From DATBHZ01 sp036557185 (lineage in GTDB: Bacteria > Actinomycetota > Acidimicrobiia > IMCC26256 > JAENVU01), in NCBI GenBank assembly GCA_036557185.1, contig DATBHZ010000006.1:1-64000 (forward strand): a DNA stretch of 64,000 nt, in the 5' to 3' direction. The position numbers and the translations under genes were made by a program. The notes beneath the pieces are model-generated. The model worked only from the letters and a program-made list of their open reading frames with translations, made no database searches and was not told where the DNA came from. The stretch's first letter is position 1, and each line of letters begins with the position of its first letter. Below are positions 25,074 to 35,120 of this stretch, in pieces.

Positions 25074-26273
25074 ATGCCCTCTGCGTTCACCCCCGATGCG
25101 TCGCGCGGCCTCGGCGGGCCCGAGTGGCTCGCCGAGAGGCGTGCCGCCGCGGCGCAGCGGCTCGGGGATCTCGTGCTCCCCACCGACACCGAGGAGATCT
25201 GGCGCTACAGCCGGATCGGCGAGCTCGATCTCGAGCGATACCGGCCCCGCACTGCCGACGAGCGGGAGCTCGAGGTCTCGCCCGTGCCCCAGGGGCTGCG
25301 CTCGAAGGGTGTGATCGCCGGTGACCTGCATTCGATCGACGCCGAGGGTGCCGAGGAGTGGTTCGGGCGCTGTGCCGGCGAATCGCCGGACGCCTTCACC
25401 GAGCTGCACGACGCGTTCGCGGCCGGTGGCGCGTACATCTTCGTCCCGCCCGGCGTCGTCGTGGACGAGCCCGTGTTCGTCTCACACCGCTCCAGCGGCG
25501 ACGGCCTGGCGTCCTTCCCGCACACGCTCGTCGTCGTCGGTGAAGGGGCGGAGGTCTCCATCGTCGACCGGTTCGCGGCCGCTGGGGATCACCTCACCGA
25601 CGCCGTCATCGAGCTGGTCGTGGGCGACGGCGCGAACGTTCGGTACATCTCGGTGCAGGAGCATGGCGAGAAGACCTGGGCAATCGCGTTGCAGCGCGCG
25701 CGTGTCGGGCGCGACGCGCGTCTCCAGTCCTCTGCGGTGGCGCTCGGCGGCGACTACGCGCGGCTGCGGAGCGAGTCGCTGTTGCACGGCGAGGGCGGGG
25801 AGAGCGACCTGCTGGCCGTCTACTTCGGGGACCAGCAGCAGATGCACGACTTCCGGACGCTCCAGGACCACGCCGCCCCGCGAACGCGCAGTGACCTGCT
25901 CTTCAAGGGCGCAGTGGAGGACGAGGCGCGCTCGGTGTACAGCGGGCTGATCCGCCTGCGCAAGAGCGCGCAGAAGGCGAATGCGTTCCAGACGAACCGC
26001 AACCTGGTGCTCACCGAGGGCGCGGGCGCCGAGTCGATCCCGAACCTCGAGATCGAGGCGGACGACGTGCGCTGCTCGCACGCCTCGACCGTCGGACCGA
26101 TCGACGACGACCAGCTGTACTACCTCGAGTCGCGCGGCGTGAGCCCCGCCGACGCCGAGCGGTTGATCGTGCTCGGGTTCTTCGAAGACGTGTTCGCGCG
26201 GCTCCCGGTTCCGTCGCTCGTCGCCGAGCTCCGCGCGTCCGTGCACGAGAAGCTCGGGCGTCTGCATGGCTGA
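25074..26273 (+). CDS. sufD: Fe-S cluster assembly protein SufD
   Basis: SufD is the beta-helix partner of SufB in the SufBC2D scaffold and helps iron acquisition. The 399-residue protein shows the family path: EIWRYSRIGELDL near the start, GAYIFVPPGVVVDEPVF, FHxxTLQDH-type core at MHDFRTLQDHAAP, and the C-terminal ADDVRCSHASTVGPIDDDQ with the conserved Cys-Ser-His. It lies 23 bases after sufB and overlaps the Rieske gene by eight bases. Confidence 0.96.
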   Translation: MPSAFTPDASRGLGGPEWLAERRAAAAQRLGDLVLPTDTEEIWRYSRIGELDLERYRPRTADERELEVSPVPQGLRSKGVIAGDLHSIDAEGAEEWFGRCAGESPDAFTELHDAFAAGGAYIFVPPGVVVDEPVFVSHRSSGDGLASFPHTLVVVGEGAEVSIVDRFAAAGDHLTDAVIELVVGDGANVRYISVQEHGEKTWAIALQRARVGRDARLQSSAVALGGDYARLRSESLLHGEGGESDLLAVYFGDQQQMHDFRTLQDHAAPRTRSDLLFKGAVEDEARSVYSGLIRLRKSAQKANAFQTNRNLVLTEGAGAESIPNLEIEADDVRCSHASTVGPIDDDQLYYLESRGVSPADAERLIVLGFFEDVFARLPVPSLVAELRASVHEKLGRLHG

Positions 26274-26577
26274 GGTGCGGGTGTGCTCCGTCGCCGACGT
26301 TCCGTCCGGCTCCGCGAAGCGGGTCGACGTCGAGGGCCACCGCCTGTGCATCGTCCACATCGCAGATGACTGGTACGTGATCGGCGACGAGTGCTCCCAC
26401 GCCGACTACTCGCTCTCCGAGGGCTACGTCTGGGAGGACGAGCGCGAGATCGAGTGCCCGAAGCACGGATCGACCTTCCTCCTGACCACGGGGGAGCCGC
26501 AGACGCTTCCCGCGACGCGGCCCGTGCCGACCTACGAGGTGCGCGTCGACGGCGACGACGTGGTGGTGAAGGTATGA
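26266..26577 (+). CDS. Rieske-type [2Fe-2S] ferredoxin
   Basis: A 103-residue stand-alone Rieske protein. The cluster ligands are Cys43/His45 in ECSHADYSL and Cys64/His67 in ECPKHGSTF. It resembles the ferredoxins of non-heme iron oxygenases. Such genes recur between sufD and sufC or sufS in actinobacterial suf operons, where they may deliver electrons or receive new clusters; that role is inference. It overlaps sufD at the 5' end and sufC1 by ATGA at the 3' end, so translation is coupled. Confidence 0.93.
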   Translation: MAEVRVCSVADVPSGSAKRVDVEGHRLCIVHIADDWYVIGDECSHADYSLSEGYVWEDEREIECPKHGSTFLLTTGEPQTLPATRPVPTYEVRVDGDDVVVKV

Positions 26578-27368
26578 GCGCGGCCTCGACGTTGACGATC
26601 AGCGGTCTCCACGTGTCTGTCGACCGGTTCGAGATCCTCCGTGGCGTCGATCTGGAGCTGCGCTCCGGCGAGGTGCACGCGCTCATGGGCCCGAACGGAT
26701 CCGGCAAATCGACGCTGAGCCACGCGCTCATGGGACGGCGCGAGTACCGCGTCACGAGTGGCTCCGTGCAGCTCGACGGCGTCGACCTGCTCGGCATGGA
26801 GACATGGGAGCGGGCACGCGCCGGCTTGTTCCTCACCTATCAGTACCCGGTCGAGGTTCCGGGTGTGCGCGTCGCCGATCTGCTCGAGGCGGCCGATGGC
26901 GCGGGCGCGTCGATCGACGAGCGCGTCCGCGTCGAGGCCGAGCGTCTCCACGTTCGCAACGAGTTCCTCGAGCGCGGTGTGAACGTCGAGTTCTCGGGTG
27001 GTGAGCAGAAGCGCACGGAGACACTGCAGCTCGCTGTCCTCGCGCCCAGGTTCGCGATCCTCGACGAGATCGACTCGGGCCTCGACGTCGATGCCCTCCG
27101 CGACGTCGCACGGCGTATCGAGGCGATGACGACGGAGTCGAGCCTCGGCGTCCTCGCGATCACGCACTACACGCGCCTGCTCACGGAGCTGCATCCCGAC
27201 CGAGTCCACGTTTTGATGCACGGCCGCGTGGTCACGAGCGGCGGCCCCGAGCTCGCCGACGAGCTGGAGCGCGTGGGCTACGAGGGGCTCGCCGAGCGTC
27301 TCGGCGTCGAGGCGCCGGAGCCGGAGAAGGCTCCCGAGCCCGACCCCTTCGCCGATCCCGGCTTCTGA
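26574..27368 (+). CDS. sufC1: SufC ATPase, copy 1
   Basis: The ABC-type ATPase that drives conformational change in SufBCD. Walker A is GPNGSGKST, the signature FSGGEQKR, and Walker B FAILDEIDSGLD. It has 264 residues with an acidic/proline tail (APEPEKAPEPDPFADP). It diverges from copy 2 at 33285-34070: the signature is GEQKRTETLQLAVL here versus GEKKRNEILQMALM there, and the Q-loop is FLTYQYPVEVPG versus FLGFQHPEEIPG. Being coupled to sufBD, it is the likely partner of this SufBD; either copy could serve both. Confidence 0.94.
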   Translation: MSAASTLTISGLHVSVDRFEILRGVDLELRSGEVHALMGPNGSGKSTLSHALMGRREYRVTSGSVQLDGVDLLGMETWERARAGLFLTYQYPVEVPGVRVADLLEAADGAGASIDERVRVEAERLHVRNEFLERGVNVEFSGGEQKRTETLQLAVLAPRFAILDEIDSGLDVDALRDVARRIEAMTTESSLGVLAITHYTRLLTELHPDRVHVLMHGRVVTSGGPELADELERVGYEGLAERLGVEAPEPEKAPEPDPFADPGF

Positions 27369-27405
27369 CGCCGTTCCGCGCGCCGCGTGTGATCTGATCT
27401 GTCGC

Positions 27406-28218
27406 ATGCGCGACGACGCCCCGTCCCTCACTGCCCGCGGGGTGGTGCTCGCCCGCTCGCTCCTCGACCGCCCGACGACATCGACAGGCGACGCGGAGGT
27501 GGAAACGCAGCTCGCCGCTCTGCTCGGCCAGGGGCCACAACCGGCTGACTGGGTCGGCCGGATCGCGGACCGCTCGGCATCGCAGTTCCTCGCGTTCCTC
27601 GGTGCGCGTACCGAGTTCATGGACAGTGCGGTCGTCGTAGCCATCGGCGCGGGCGTGCGACAGGTCGTGATCCTCGGCGCGGGCTACGACTGCCGCGCGA
27701 TGCGCTTCCGCACACCGGGCGTGCAGTTCTACGAGGTCGACCATCCGGCGACGCAGCGCGACAAGCGCGCTCGGCTGGCCGAGGTCGGCGCCGGCTGCGA
27801 CGACGTGTGCTTCGTGAGCGCGGACTTCACGCAGCCGGGGATGGAGGACCGAGTCGTCGCGGCGGGCTTCGATCGAGGACTCCCCGCGCTCTTGCTCTGT
27901 GAGGGCTTGCTCCGGTACCTCCCGGAGCAGTCGTTCCGGGCGCTGCTCGCGTCGGCCGCCGCGCTCGGCGCCGCGGGAAGCGAGCTCGCGGCGAGCATCT
28001 CCACCAATGCGAAGGTCGACCGCGAGGAGACCGAGCGCGAGCTGGCGCACCGCGAGCACCTTGCGGAGACCGGCGAGCCGGTGCTCACCGTCCCGCCCTC
28101 CGACCTCGCCGTCGCATGGGTCCGCGCCGCAGGCTGGAAGGACCTCGAGGTGCGCGACATCGCCGACAGCCGTCCCGAAGCGGGCCGCGGCCGGCTCCTC
28201 GTCCACGCGCACACCTAA
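27406..28218 (+). CDS. SAM-dependent methyltransferase (leucine carboxyl methyltransferase family)
   Basis: A 270-residue enzyme of the LCM/PPM-like group of class I methyltransferases, common in actinobacteria. The SAM site is VVILGAGYDCRAMRF, the acidic loop FYEVDHPATQRDKRARL, and a later motif LLLCEGLLRYLPEQS is typical of the family. Many members act on small molecules or polyketide-type carboxylates; the substrate here is unknown. It follows sufC1 by 37 bases, so co-transcription is possible, but a function in Fe-S assembly is not implied. Confidence 0.85.
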   Translation: MRDDAPSLTARGVVLARSLLDRPTTSTGDAEVETQLAALLGQGPQPADWVGRIADRSASQFLAFLGARTEFMDSAVVVAIGAGVRQVVILGAGYDCRAMRFRTPGVQFYEVDHPATQRDKRARLAEVGAGCDDVCFVSADFTQPGMEDRVVAAGFDRGLPALLLCEGLLRYLPEQSFRALLASAAALGAAGSELAASISTNAKVDREETERELAHREHLAETGEPVLTVPPSDLAVAWVRAAGWKDLEVRDIADSRPEAGRGRLLVHAHT

Positions 28219-28395
28219 CCGCCAAGGCAAGGCGACTGCCTGCGGGGCGCGGGGGTTGTTGCCTACCGAGGCGATTACCGTCATCGTGGTTTCGGACGGA
28301 GGCAGGCTGGACTCGTGGGCTCGTCACCCTCGAGGCGTCGGATCGTCGTGCCAGTCGAGGGAGGAGCGTTGCACCCAGGTCACCAGGCGGCAGCC

Positions 28396-30060
28396 ATGGC
28401 CGCGCCTCCCGGCCATGGCGTGTCCCGTGAGACGCGCTCCGCATTGCGCGTGAGCGTGCTGGTTGCCGTCGTCGCCCTGCTCGTAGCGGCATGCAGCAGC
28501 GGTGCGAGCCATCGAGCTGTCGTTCGCCGCGCGACACCGAAGCCCGTCCGCGTGATCGCACCTCCGACGTCGCTCACATCCCATGGTGTGGTTGCGACTG
28601 CAGTCGTCGCAGAGAACGCTCGTCCCGGAACCTCGGCTTGGATCATCACCAACCGAGGCCCGGGCTTCATCGAGGGGTTCGCGGACAAGAACTACGCCAC
28701 GGTGGGAGACCCGGTCGATCTCTTCGTGTCCACGGACGCGACCACCTACACGGTCACGGCCTACCGCATGGGTTGGTACCAGGGCTTGGGCGCCCGCGAG
28801 ATCTGGGCTTCCCCGCCGATCCAGGGGTCCGTGCAGCCACACTGCCCGGTCGACCACGCGACGAACATGGTGTCGTGCACGAATTGGCATTCGGCACTGA
28901 CGATCTCCGTCAACAGCACGTTCGTCCCCGGTGATTATCTGCTGAAGCTCGTCGGCAACCGCCGTCAGCAGGCCTACGTCCCGCTCACGGTCTGGGATCC
29001 CGCGAGCACGGCCACGTACCTCATCATGAACCGGTCGCTGGTGGAACAGGGCTGGAACGCGTACGGCGGTTACTCGTACTACCAGGGCACTGGTTCCTGC
29101 ATCCTGGACGAGCACGGCTACCCGCCCTGCAACCGGGCACGTGTGGTGTCCTTCGATCGACCGTACGACGGTGACGGCGCGTCGGACTTCTTGGGCAACG
29201 AGTACCCGCTGGTGCAGTACGCGGAGGAGCTGGGCCTCGACGCCACCTACTGCACCGACGTGTGCATCTCCGAGCAACCCAAGTTCCTGCTGCAGCACCG
29301 CGCGTTGCTCGCGCTCGACCACGACGAGACGTGGACGAACAGCGAGCGCACGGGCGCGCTCCTCGCCTTGCGCGCCGGCGTGAACATGGCGTTCTTCGGT
29401 GCGGCGACGCTGGTGCGCCATGCCCGCCTCGAACCGTCTTCGTTCGGTCGCGACCGGCAAGAGGTGGACTACCGGAACTCGTCGGAGGATCCGCTCGACG
29501 GACAAGGCGCTCCGTTGGAGGTGACCGGCAACACGTGGGACGAACCACCGACGAGCTGGGCGGCGAGCAGCTTCGTCGGCCAGATCTACAGCGGGTACGT
29601 CGAACCGCACGAGAACAACCTGCCGATGGTCGTGTACGACCCGTCGAGCTGGGTCTTCCACGGGCTGCCCGTCACCAAGGGCACGACCATCCCCAACATG
29701 ATCAACTCCGACATCGAGCACATCGACCCGGGTCAGCCGATGCCGCGCAACATCCAGGTGCTCGCGCATTCCCCGATCTCGTTGTCACGCGCGTACACGA
29801 ATCAAGGGAGCTGGGACGGCCTGACGTACTCCGACATGACCTACTACACCGACCCGGCGAGCAAGGCCGGTGTGTTCGACAGCGGCGACAACGTCTGGGT
29901 GAGCACGCTCTCGCCGTGCAGTGATCCCCATGCGCCATGCGGCGCGGCGTTCACCCGCGCGGTGACGGCGAACGTGTTCCGGCTCTTCGGCCAGGGCCCC
30001 GCGGGCGTCACGCAGCCGTCCGTCCCGAACTGGTCGGGAGTCACCCCCAAGGGCTCCTGA
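28396..30060 (+). CDS. Lipoprotein with N,N-dimethylformamidase beta-subunit-like domain
   Basis: A secreted lipoprotein of about 554 residues. The signal segment VSVLVAVVALLVAACSSG carries a lipobox with Cys33. The mature part has a beta-rich region (about 85-210), then a domain like the C-terminal part of DMFase large subunits (WNAYGGYSYY, VVSFDRPYDGDGASDF, LALDHDETWTNSERTGALL). DMFase hydrolyses amides, but this exported version may have a different or no catalytic role. Starts are ambiguous: ATG 28396 gives the cleanest signal, while TTG 28369 has a strong GGGAGGAG four bases or fewer upstream. The 177 bases before it hold no other gene. Confidence 0.7.
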   Translation: MAAPPGHGVSRETRSALRVSVLVAVVALLVAACSSGASHRAVVRRATPKPVRVIAPPTSLTSHGVVATAVVAENARPGTSAWIITNRGPGFIEGFADKNYATVGDPVDLFVSTDATTYTVTAYRMGWYQGLGAREIWASPPIQGSVQPHCPVDHATNMVSCTNWHSALTISVNSTFVPGDYLLKLVGNRRQQAYVPLTVWDPASTATYLIMNRSLVEQGWNAYGGYSYYQGTGSCILDEHGYPPCNRARVVSFDRPYDGDGASDFLGNEYPLVQYAEELGLDATYCTDVCISEQPKFLLQHRALLALDHDETWTNSERTGALLALRAGVNMAFFGAATLVRHARLEPSSFGRDRQEVDYRNSSEDPLDGQGAPLEVTGNTWDEPPTSWAASSFVGQIYSGYVEPHENNLPMVVYDPSSWVFHGLPVTKGTTIPNMINSDIEHIDPGQPMPRNIQVLAHSPISLSRAYTNQGSWDGLTYSDMTYYTDPASKAGVFDSGDNVWVSTLSPCSDPHAPCGAAFTRAVTANVFRLFGQGPAGVTQPSVPNWSGVTPKGS

Positions 30061-30097
30061 CGTCGCGCCGCTGCGTCTCGCCGTGCGACGGGGCGGG

Positions 30098-31141
30098 CTA
30101 CGTCGTCGGCACCACGGGCTTGGTCGTGGGCGGGGTCGACACCGGCGGACGTGTCGTGGTCGGGGGCTTCGGCTTGGGCTTGGGCTTGGCGTGCGGCGCG
30201 GGTGGTGCACCACCCGGAGCCGCCGGTGGCGGCGCCGGTGTGTTGGTCGCGATGCGCGTGCTCGACACGACGTTCGCGGGCTTGCCGCCGAACACGTACA
30301 CCGGATCGCCGACGTGGACGAGCGTGTGGAAGTACTCGGCGATGTGCATCGGGATCCGCGCGCATCCGTGCGAGGCGGGCTCCGGCGGCACGGAGTCGTA
30401 GCCGTGAATCGCGATCCCGCCGTTGAAGTAGAAGGGGTTGTACAGCTGGCCGAGCGGTGACTTGTCCCAACCCTTCACGAACCGTGTGTAGGTGAACCGG
30501 CCCGATGGCGTGTTCGCGTACTCGCACACGCGCTGCGTGGGATGGTCGCGGGGCGTCGTGTAGCAGTAGAGCTCGCCGGCTCCGGTCGAGGTCGTCGTGA
30601 TCAGGCGGACCTGCCCGCCTTGGTACAGCGTGATGACCTGCTTCGTGATGTCGATCTCGGTGCGGTTCGGCTCGGCGTTGGGTGCGAGCGGTGTCGGGTA
30701 GCGGAAGTGCTCGAGCGCCCACGCCTCGGTCGGGCCGATCGCGCCGGTTCGAGGGGCCCCGATGATCTTCTGGACCGCCTGGACCGCGTAGGCCATCTCG
30801 CCGCCGTACTTCCCGTCGACCGGGCCCGGATCGAAGTGCAGCTGGATCAAGCGGTGCTGGTAGGCGACGACCACCGGCCCCGAGCTCCCGGGGCCGAGCG
30901 AGCTCCCCGGGGGGATCGCCGGGAGCACCGCGCTCGGCGGTTGGACGAGGCCGCCCGGCGTGGCCGGCTTCGTCGTCGTGGTCGTCGTGGCGTGACCGGC
31001 CGCGGCTTCAGCGGGGTGGACGTCCGCGGTGTGGGCGGACGAATCGGAACGTCCGAGCAGCACTGCCGCCGTGACCACGATCGCCAGCCCGAGCAGCCCG
31101 CCGCCGGCCGCCCAGAGCCAGTGGTTGGGAATGCGCCTCAG
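30098..31141 (-). CDS. L,D-transpeptidase with peptidoglycan-binding domain
   Basis: An envelope enzyme of the YkuD family that makes 3-3 peptidoglycan cross-links. After an N-terminal membrane segment (NHWLWAAGGGLLGLAIVV) and a Thr/Pro linker come a PG_binding_1 domain (HRLIQLHFDPGPVDGKYG) and the YkuD domain with HGYDSVPPEPASHGCARIP containing the catalytic His and Cys. The tail is Pro/Lys/Thr-rich. The first ATG/GTG/TTG in frame (GTG 31078) would cut the membrane helix. CTG 31141 restores it, and a stop lies six codons upstream, so CTG initiation is proposed. TACGAT lies eight bases before it. Confidence 0.88.
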   Translation of the reverse strand: MRRIPNHWLWAAGGGLLGLAIVVTAAVLLGRSDSSAHTADVHPAEAAAGHATTTTTTKPATPGGLVQPPSAVLPAIPPGSSLGPGSSGPVVVAYQHRLIQLHFDPGPVDGKYGGEMAYAVQAVQKIIGAPRTGAIGPTEAWALEHFRYPTPLAPNAEPNRTEIDITKQVITLYQGGQVRLITTTSTGAGELYCYTTPRDHPTQRVCEYANTPSGRFTYTRFVKGWDKSPLGQLYNPFYFNGGIAIHGYDSVPPEPASHGCARIPMHIAEYFHTLVHVGDPVYVFGGKPANVVSSTRIATNTPAPPPAAPGGAPPAPHAKPKPKPKPPTTTRPPVSTPPTTKPVVPTT

Positions 31142-31149
31142 AAGGGCAC

Positions 31150-31155
31150 ATCGTA
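31150..31155 (-). promoter_or_regulatory. -10 element of the L,D-transpeptidase gene
   Basis: TACGAT on the minus strand, eight bases before the proposed CTG start at 31141. Confidence 0.4.
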
Positions 31156-31229
31156 CCTATCGCCACTCCGAGCTTCGTGTCACACCGCCGGATGTGACAG
31201 GTGCAACAGGACCGCGAGCGCGCGGCCGC

Positions 31230-31412
31230 TCAGTTGGTTGCGGGCTCGCGCTCCTGCTCGAGGAGCTGCTCCAGCTCGTCGGGAGTCGCGAGGACGGCAA
31301 GGCGGAGATCGAGCAGAAAGTCCAGCACTTCCGAGCTGGACACGAGATCACGCGCGCCGAACCGCTCCAGCGCACGGTCGATGGTTTGCACGAGTTCCGT
31401 CTGCGTTGCCAT
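31230..31412 (-). CDS. Small hypothetical protein (60 aa)
   Basis: A short gene starting ATG 31412 with AAGGGAGT just upstream as a ribosome-binding site. The product is an acidic, probably fully helical protein (start MATQTELVQTIDRALERFG, end LEQLLEQEREPATN) with no membrane segment or metal motif. It lies 89 bases after sufU on the same strand and 88 bases before the L,D-transpeptidase start. I do not recognise it. The good ribosome-binding site and clean helix periodicity support it being real. Confidence 0.6.
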   Translation of the reverse strand: MATQTELVQTIDRALERFGARDLVSSSEVLDFLLDLRLAVLATPDELEQLLEQEREPATN

Positions 31413-31501
31413 CCGACTCCCTTCGGTACGGGTTCCGAACAACGTAGTAGCCCCGCAAACCCTTCCCGGTTCACCCAATGTGGCGGCTCCATCACCCCAG
31501 G

Positions 31502-31993
31502 TCAGGACGCCTTTCCTGCGTCTGCCAGCTCGTCGAGCCCTTGCTGCAGGGTGTTCCAGGCCAAAGTCGCGCACTTGATGCGCACCGGGAATTTCACGAC
31601 GCCCTGCAGCGCCTCGAGGTCGCCCAGCCTGGTGTCGCCGAGCTCGCTCGACGCGCCCGCGCCGTCCTCGTCGCCCTCGAGCTTCGATTCGTGGATCGAC
31701 ATCATCGCCTTGAACGCGCCGATGAGCTTGCGGGCCTCCTCGAGCGTCTTGCCCTTGACCGCAGCGCTCATCATCGACGTCGACGCCTGGCTGATCGAGC
31801 AGCCTTGCCCACCGATCTTGACATCGCGCACGGTGTTCCCGTCGACGTCGAGGTAGACCACGACCTCGTCGCCACACAGCGGGTTGAATCCCTCGGCTCG
31901 GTGCGCAGGAGGTACCGCCAGCTCGCCGCGGTTCCGCGGCGATCGGTAGTGGTCGAGGATGATCTCGCGGTAGAGGTCTTCGAGCGCTGGCAT
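31502..31993 (-). CDS. sufU: SufU zinc-dependent sulfurtransferase
   Basis: SufU accepts persulfide sulfur from SufS through zinc-ligand swapping and passes it to SufB. The three conserved cysteines are visible in NPLCGDEVVVY, GQGCSISQASTSMM and RIKCATLAWNTL, and the N-terminus LYREIILDHYRSPRNRG is typical. At 163 residues it has normal length. It lies 59 bases downstream of sufS with a strong inverted repeat in the gap, so the two may not be translated in equal amounts. Confidence 0.95.
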   Translation of the reverse strand: MPALEDLYREIILDHYRSPRNRGELAVPPAHRAEGFNPLCGDEVVVYLDVDGNTVRDVKIGGQGCSISQASTSMMSAAVKGKTLEEARKLIGAFKAMMSIHESKLEGDEDGAGASSELGDTRLGDLEALQGVVKFPVRIKCATLAWNTLQQGLDELADAGKAS

Positions 31994-32020
31994 GTCGTAC
32001 CGATCCTATTCAAGGGCCGA

Positions 32021-32041
32021 CGCCTCTCCGAGCCCGAGGCG
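32021..32041 (-). other. Inverted repeat in the sufS-sufU gap
   Basis: CGCCTC and GAGGCG separated by nine bases can form a six-pair GC stem in the mRNA between sufS and sufU. There is no U-tract, so it is not a classical terminator. It could stabilise or attenuate the transcript. Confidence 0.35.
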
Positions 32042-32052
32042 CCGGACTTCGT

Positions 32053-33284
32053 CTACAGGGCGAAGAACTTCTCCGCACCCTCCAGCGAGTCCACGAGCGC
32101 GTCCACGTCTGCTTCGTCGTTGTAGACGTAGAGCGACGCACGCGTGGTCGCGGGGACTCCCAACACACGCATGAGCGGCTTGGCGCAGTGGTGGCTCGCG
32201 CGGACACAGATGCCGTCGCCGTCGAGGACCTGGGAGATGTCGTGCGCGTGGATGCCTTCGAAGACGAACGAGATCGTGCCGCCGCGGACATCGACATCGG
32301 CAGGACCGTGCACCGTCAGCCGGTCGCCGAAACGCCTCCCGAGCGCGTCGAGCGCGTAGGTCGTGAGCTCACGCTCGTGCGCTCGCACGGCGTCCATGCC
32401 GAGCGCCTCGAGATAGTCGACCGCGGCACCCCATCCGATGGCTTCCGTGATCGCCGGCGTCCCGGCTTCGAACTTCCACGGGACCTCGTTGGGAGCAAAC
32501 CCATCGCGCCGGACGTCGAGGATCATCTCGCCGCCGCCCATGAAGGGCGGCATCTCCTCGAGCAGCTCGCGGCGCGCCCACAACGCTCCGATGCCGCTCG
32601 GTCCGAGCATCTTGTGGCCGGTGAACGCGACGAAGTCGGCATCCCACGCGCGAACGTCGGTCCGCAGGTGCGGGACGGCCTGGCTCGCATCCACGAGGAC
32701 GTGCGCGCCGGCCGCGTGTGCCGCGCGGCTCAGGGGTCCGATCTCGTTGATGGTCCCCAGCACGTTGGACATCGCGCTGATCGCGAGGAGCTTGGCCCCG
32801 CGGAGCAGCTCGCCGAGGTTCGTGAGGTCGAGCCGGTAATCGGCGGTCAGCGGGATCCAGCGGAGCTCCACGCCGCGCTCGGCGGCGAGGATGTGCCACG
32901 GAACGATGTTCGCGTGGTGCTCCATGTCGCTGAGGACGATGACGTCGCCGGCAGACAGGTTCGTGCGCGCCCACGTGTACGCGACGAGGTTGATCGCCTC
33001 CGTGGCGTTGCGCACGAACACGATCTCGCCCGTATCCGCACCCACGAAAGCGGCGACCTTCGCGCGCGCCGCTTCGTATGCCTGCGTGGTCTCCTCGGCG
33101 ATCGTGTAGACCCCGCGGTGCACGTTCGCGTACGTCTCCCGGTACACCTGGTCCATCGCGTCGAGCACCGCGTTCGGCTTCTGTGAGCTCGCGGCGCTGT
33201 CGAGGTAGACGAGCCGGTGTCCGTTCACCTGTCGCTTCAGGATCGGGAAGTCGGCCTTGATGCGCGCCACGTCGATGCGCTCGC

Positions 33285-33288
<4 letters not shown>
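32053..33288 (-). CDS. sufS: Cysteine desulfurase SufS
   Basis: A PLP enzyme of class V aminotransferase fold that strips sulfur from cysteine to form an enzyme persulfide. The 411-residue protein has the PLP lysine in FTGHKMLGPSGIG and the catalytic Cys in RASHHCAKPLMRVLG, as in group II (SufS/CsdA) enzymes. The start overlaps the sufC2 stop by ATGA. Because egtE, also a class V PLP enzyme, is missing from the neighbouring egt operon, I checked this identity; the loop Cys and SufU partner make SufS the clear call. Confidence 0.96.
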
Positions 33289-34070
<782 letters not shown>

Positions 34071-34095
34071 GGTAATACCACTACGCCCGTAGTGG
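34071..34095 (-). promoter_or_regulatory. Predicted suf operator/promoter, copy 2 (upstream of sufC2)
   Basis: A perfect 8-2-8 palindrome, CCACTACG-CC-CGTAGTGG (34078-34095), ends seven bases before ATG 34070. Read toward sufC2, 19 of 23 positions match the site ahead of sufB. TAGTGG lies seven bases from the ATG where other genes here have their -10 box, so a repressor here would cover the promoter. Neither SufR nor an Rrf2-type gene is in the window. Confidence 0.65.
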
Positions 34096-34126
34096 AAACT
34101 GTGGAATCCGAGATCCGGCGATGCTC

Positions 34127-35107
34127 CTAGCGGCGGCGGGCCAGAGACAGGCCGAAATCGCCCGCGGGATCGGTCCACCACTCGGCGAGCTCGAAACCCG
34201 CCGCGTCGAGCTCGTGCTCGACGCCCTCGGGGCGGAACTTTGCGCTGATCTCGGTGCGCATCTCCTCGCCGTGCGCGAACGGCACCGAGAGACCGTCCAG
34301 GCCAGGGACCTCGATCGTCTGATCGCACGTCGAGCGCAGGCGCATCTCGATCCACTCCGGCTCGGTGCACCAGCAAGCGACGTGCTCGAACCGGTCGACG
34401 GCGAAGTCGGCGCCGAGCTCGCGGTTCAGCACGTGGAGGACGTTGCGGTTGAAGTCTGCGGTGACGCCGCGCGCGTCGTCGTACGCGGCCTCGAGCCGTG
34501 TCACGTCCTTGACGAGATCCGTGCCCAACAGGAACGTCTCTCCCGGGCGGAGTGCCGCAGCGAGCGACCCGAGCATCTCGGCGCGTCCCTCGGGCGTGAG
34601 GTTGCCGATCGTGCTGCCGAGGAACGCGACCATGCGCGTCCCGCTGTCGGGGATCTCGTCGATGTGGTGCTCGAAGTCACCGACGACCGCGTGGACCCCG
34701 ACGCCTTCGTACGCCGCTGAGATCGCCGAAGCGGCTTCGCGCAAGGTCGTCTCACTCACGTCGAAGGGGGCGAAGGTCCGCAACGTCCCTGCTTCGTGCA
34801 TCGCGTCGAGCAAGAGCCGTGTCTTCTCCGAGGTTCCGGAGCCGAGCTCGACGAGCGTGTCGGCCCCGGAGCGCTTGGCGATCTCGTTCGCCTGCGCCTG
34901 CAAGATCGCGCGCTCCGAACGAGTCGGGTAGTACTCGGGGAGACGCGTGATGTCGTCGAACAGCTGCGAGCCGCGGTCGTCGTAGAAGTACTTCGGGGGC
35001 AGATCCTTCGGCGCCGCGCTGAGACCGCGGCGCGCGTCGGCGACGAGTGCGTTGCGGAGGTCGTCGGGACCGAGGTGGACATCGACGCGCATGGTCGCGT
35101 TGCTCAT
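34127..35107 (-). CDS. egtD: L-histidine N-alpha-methyltransferase EgtD
   Basis: EgtD trimethylates histidine to hercynine, the first committed step of ergothioneine synthesis. The 326-residue protein has the N-terminal PPKYFYDDRGSQLFDDIT signature, the SAM site LVELGSGTSEKTRLLLDA, FLGSTIGNLTPEGR, and the family's histidine-site region CWCTEPEWIEMRLRS. ATG 35107 is 13 bases after egtC. It is the last gene of egtA-B-C-D. Confidence 0.97.
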   Translation of the reverse strand: MSNATMRVDVHLGPDDLRNALVADARRGLSAAPKDLPPKYFYDDRGSQLFDDITRLPEYYPTRSERAILQAQANEIAKRSGADTLVELGSGTSEKTRLLLDAMHEAGTLRTFAPFDVSETTLREAASAISAAYEGVGVHAVVGDFEHHIDEIPDSGTRMVAFLGSTIGNLTPEGRAEMLGSLAAALRPGETFLLGTDLVKDVTRLEAAYDDARGVTADFNRNVLHVLNRELGADFAVDRFEHVACWCTEPEWIEMRLRSTCDQTIEVPGLDGLSVPFAHGEEMRTEISAKFRPEGVEHELDAAGFELAEWWTDPAGDFGLSLARRR

Positions 35108-35120
35108 CCGCCCGCTCCGA

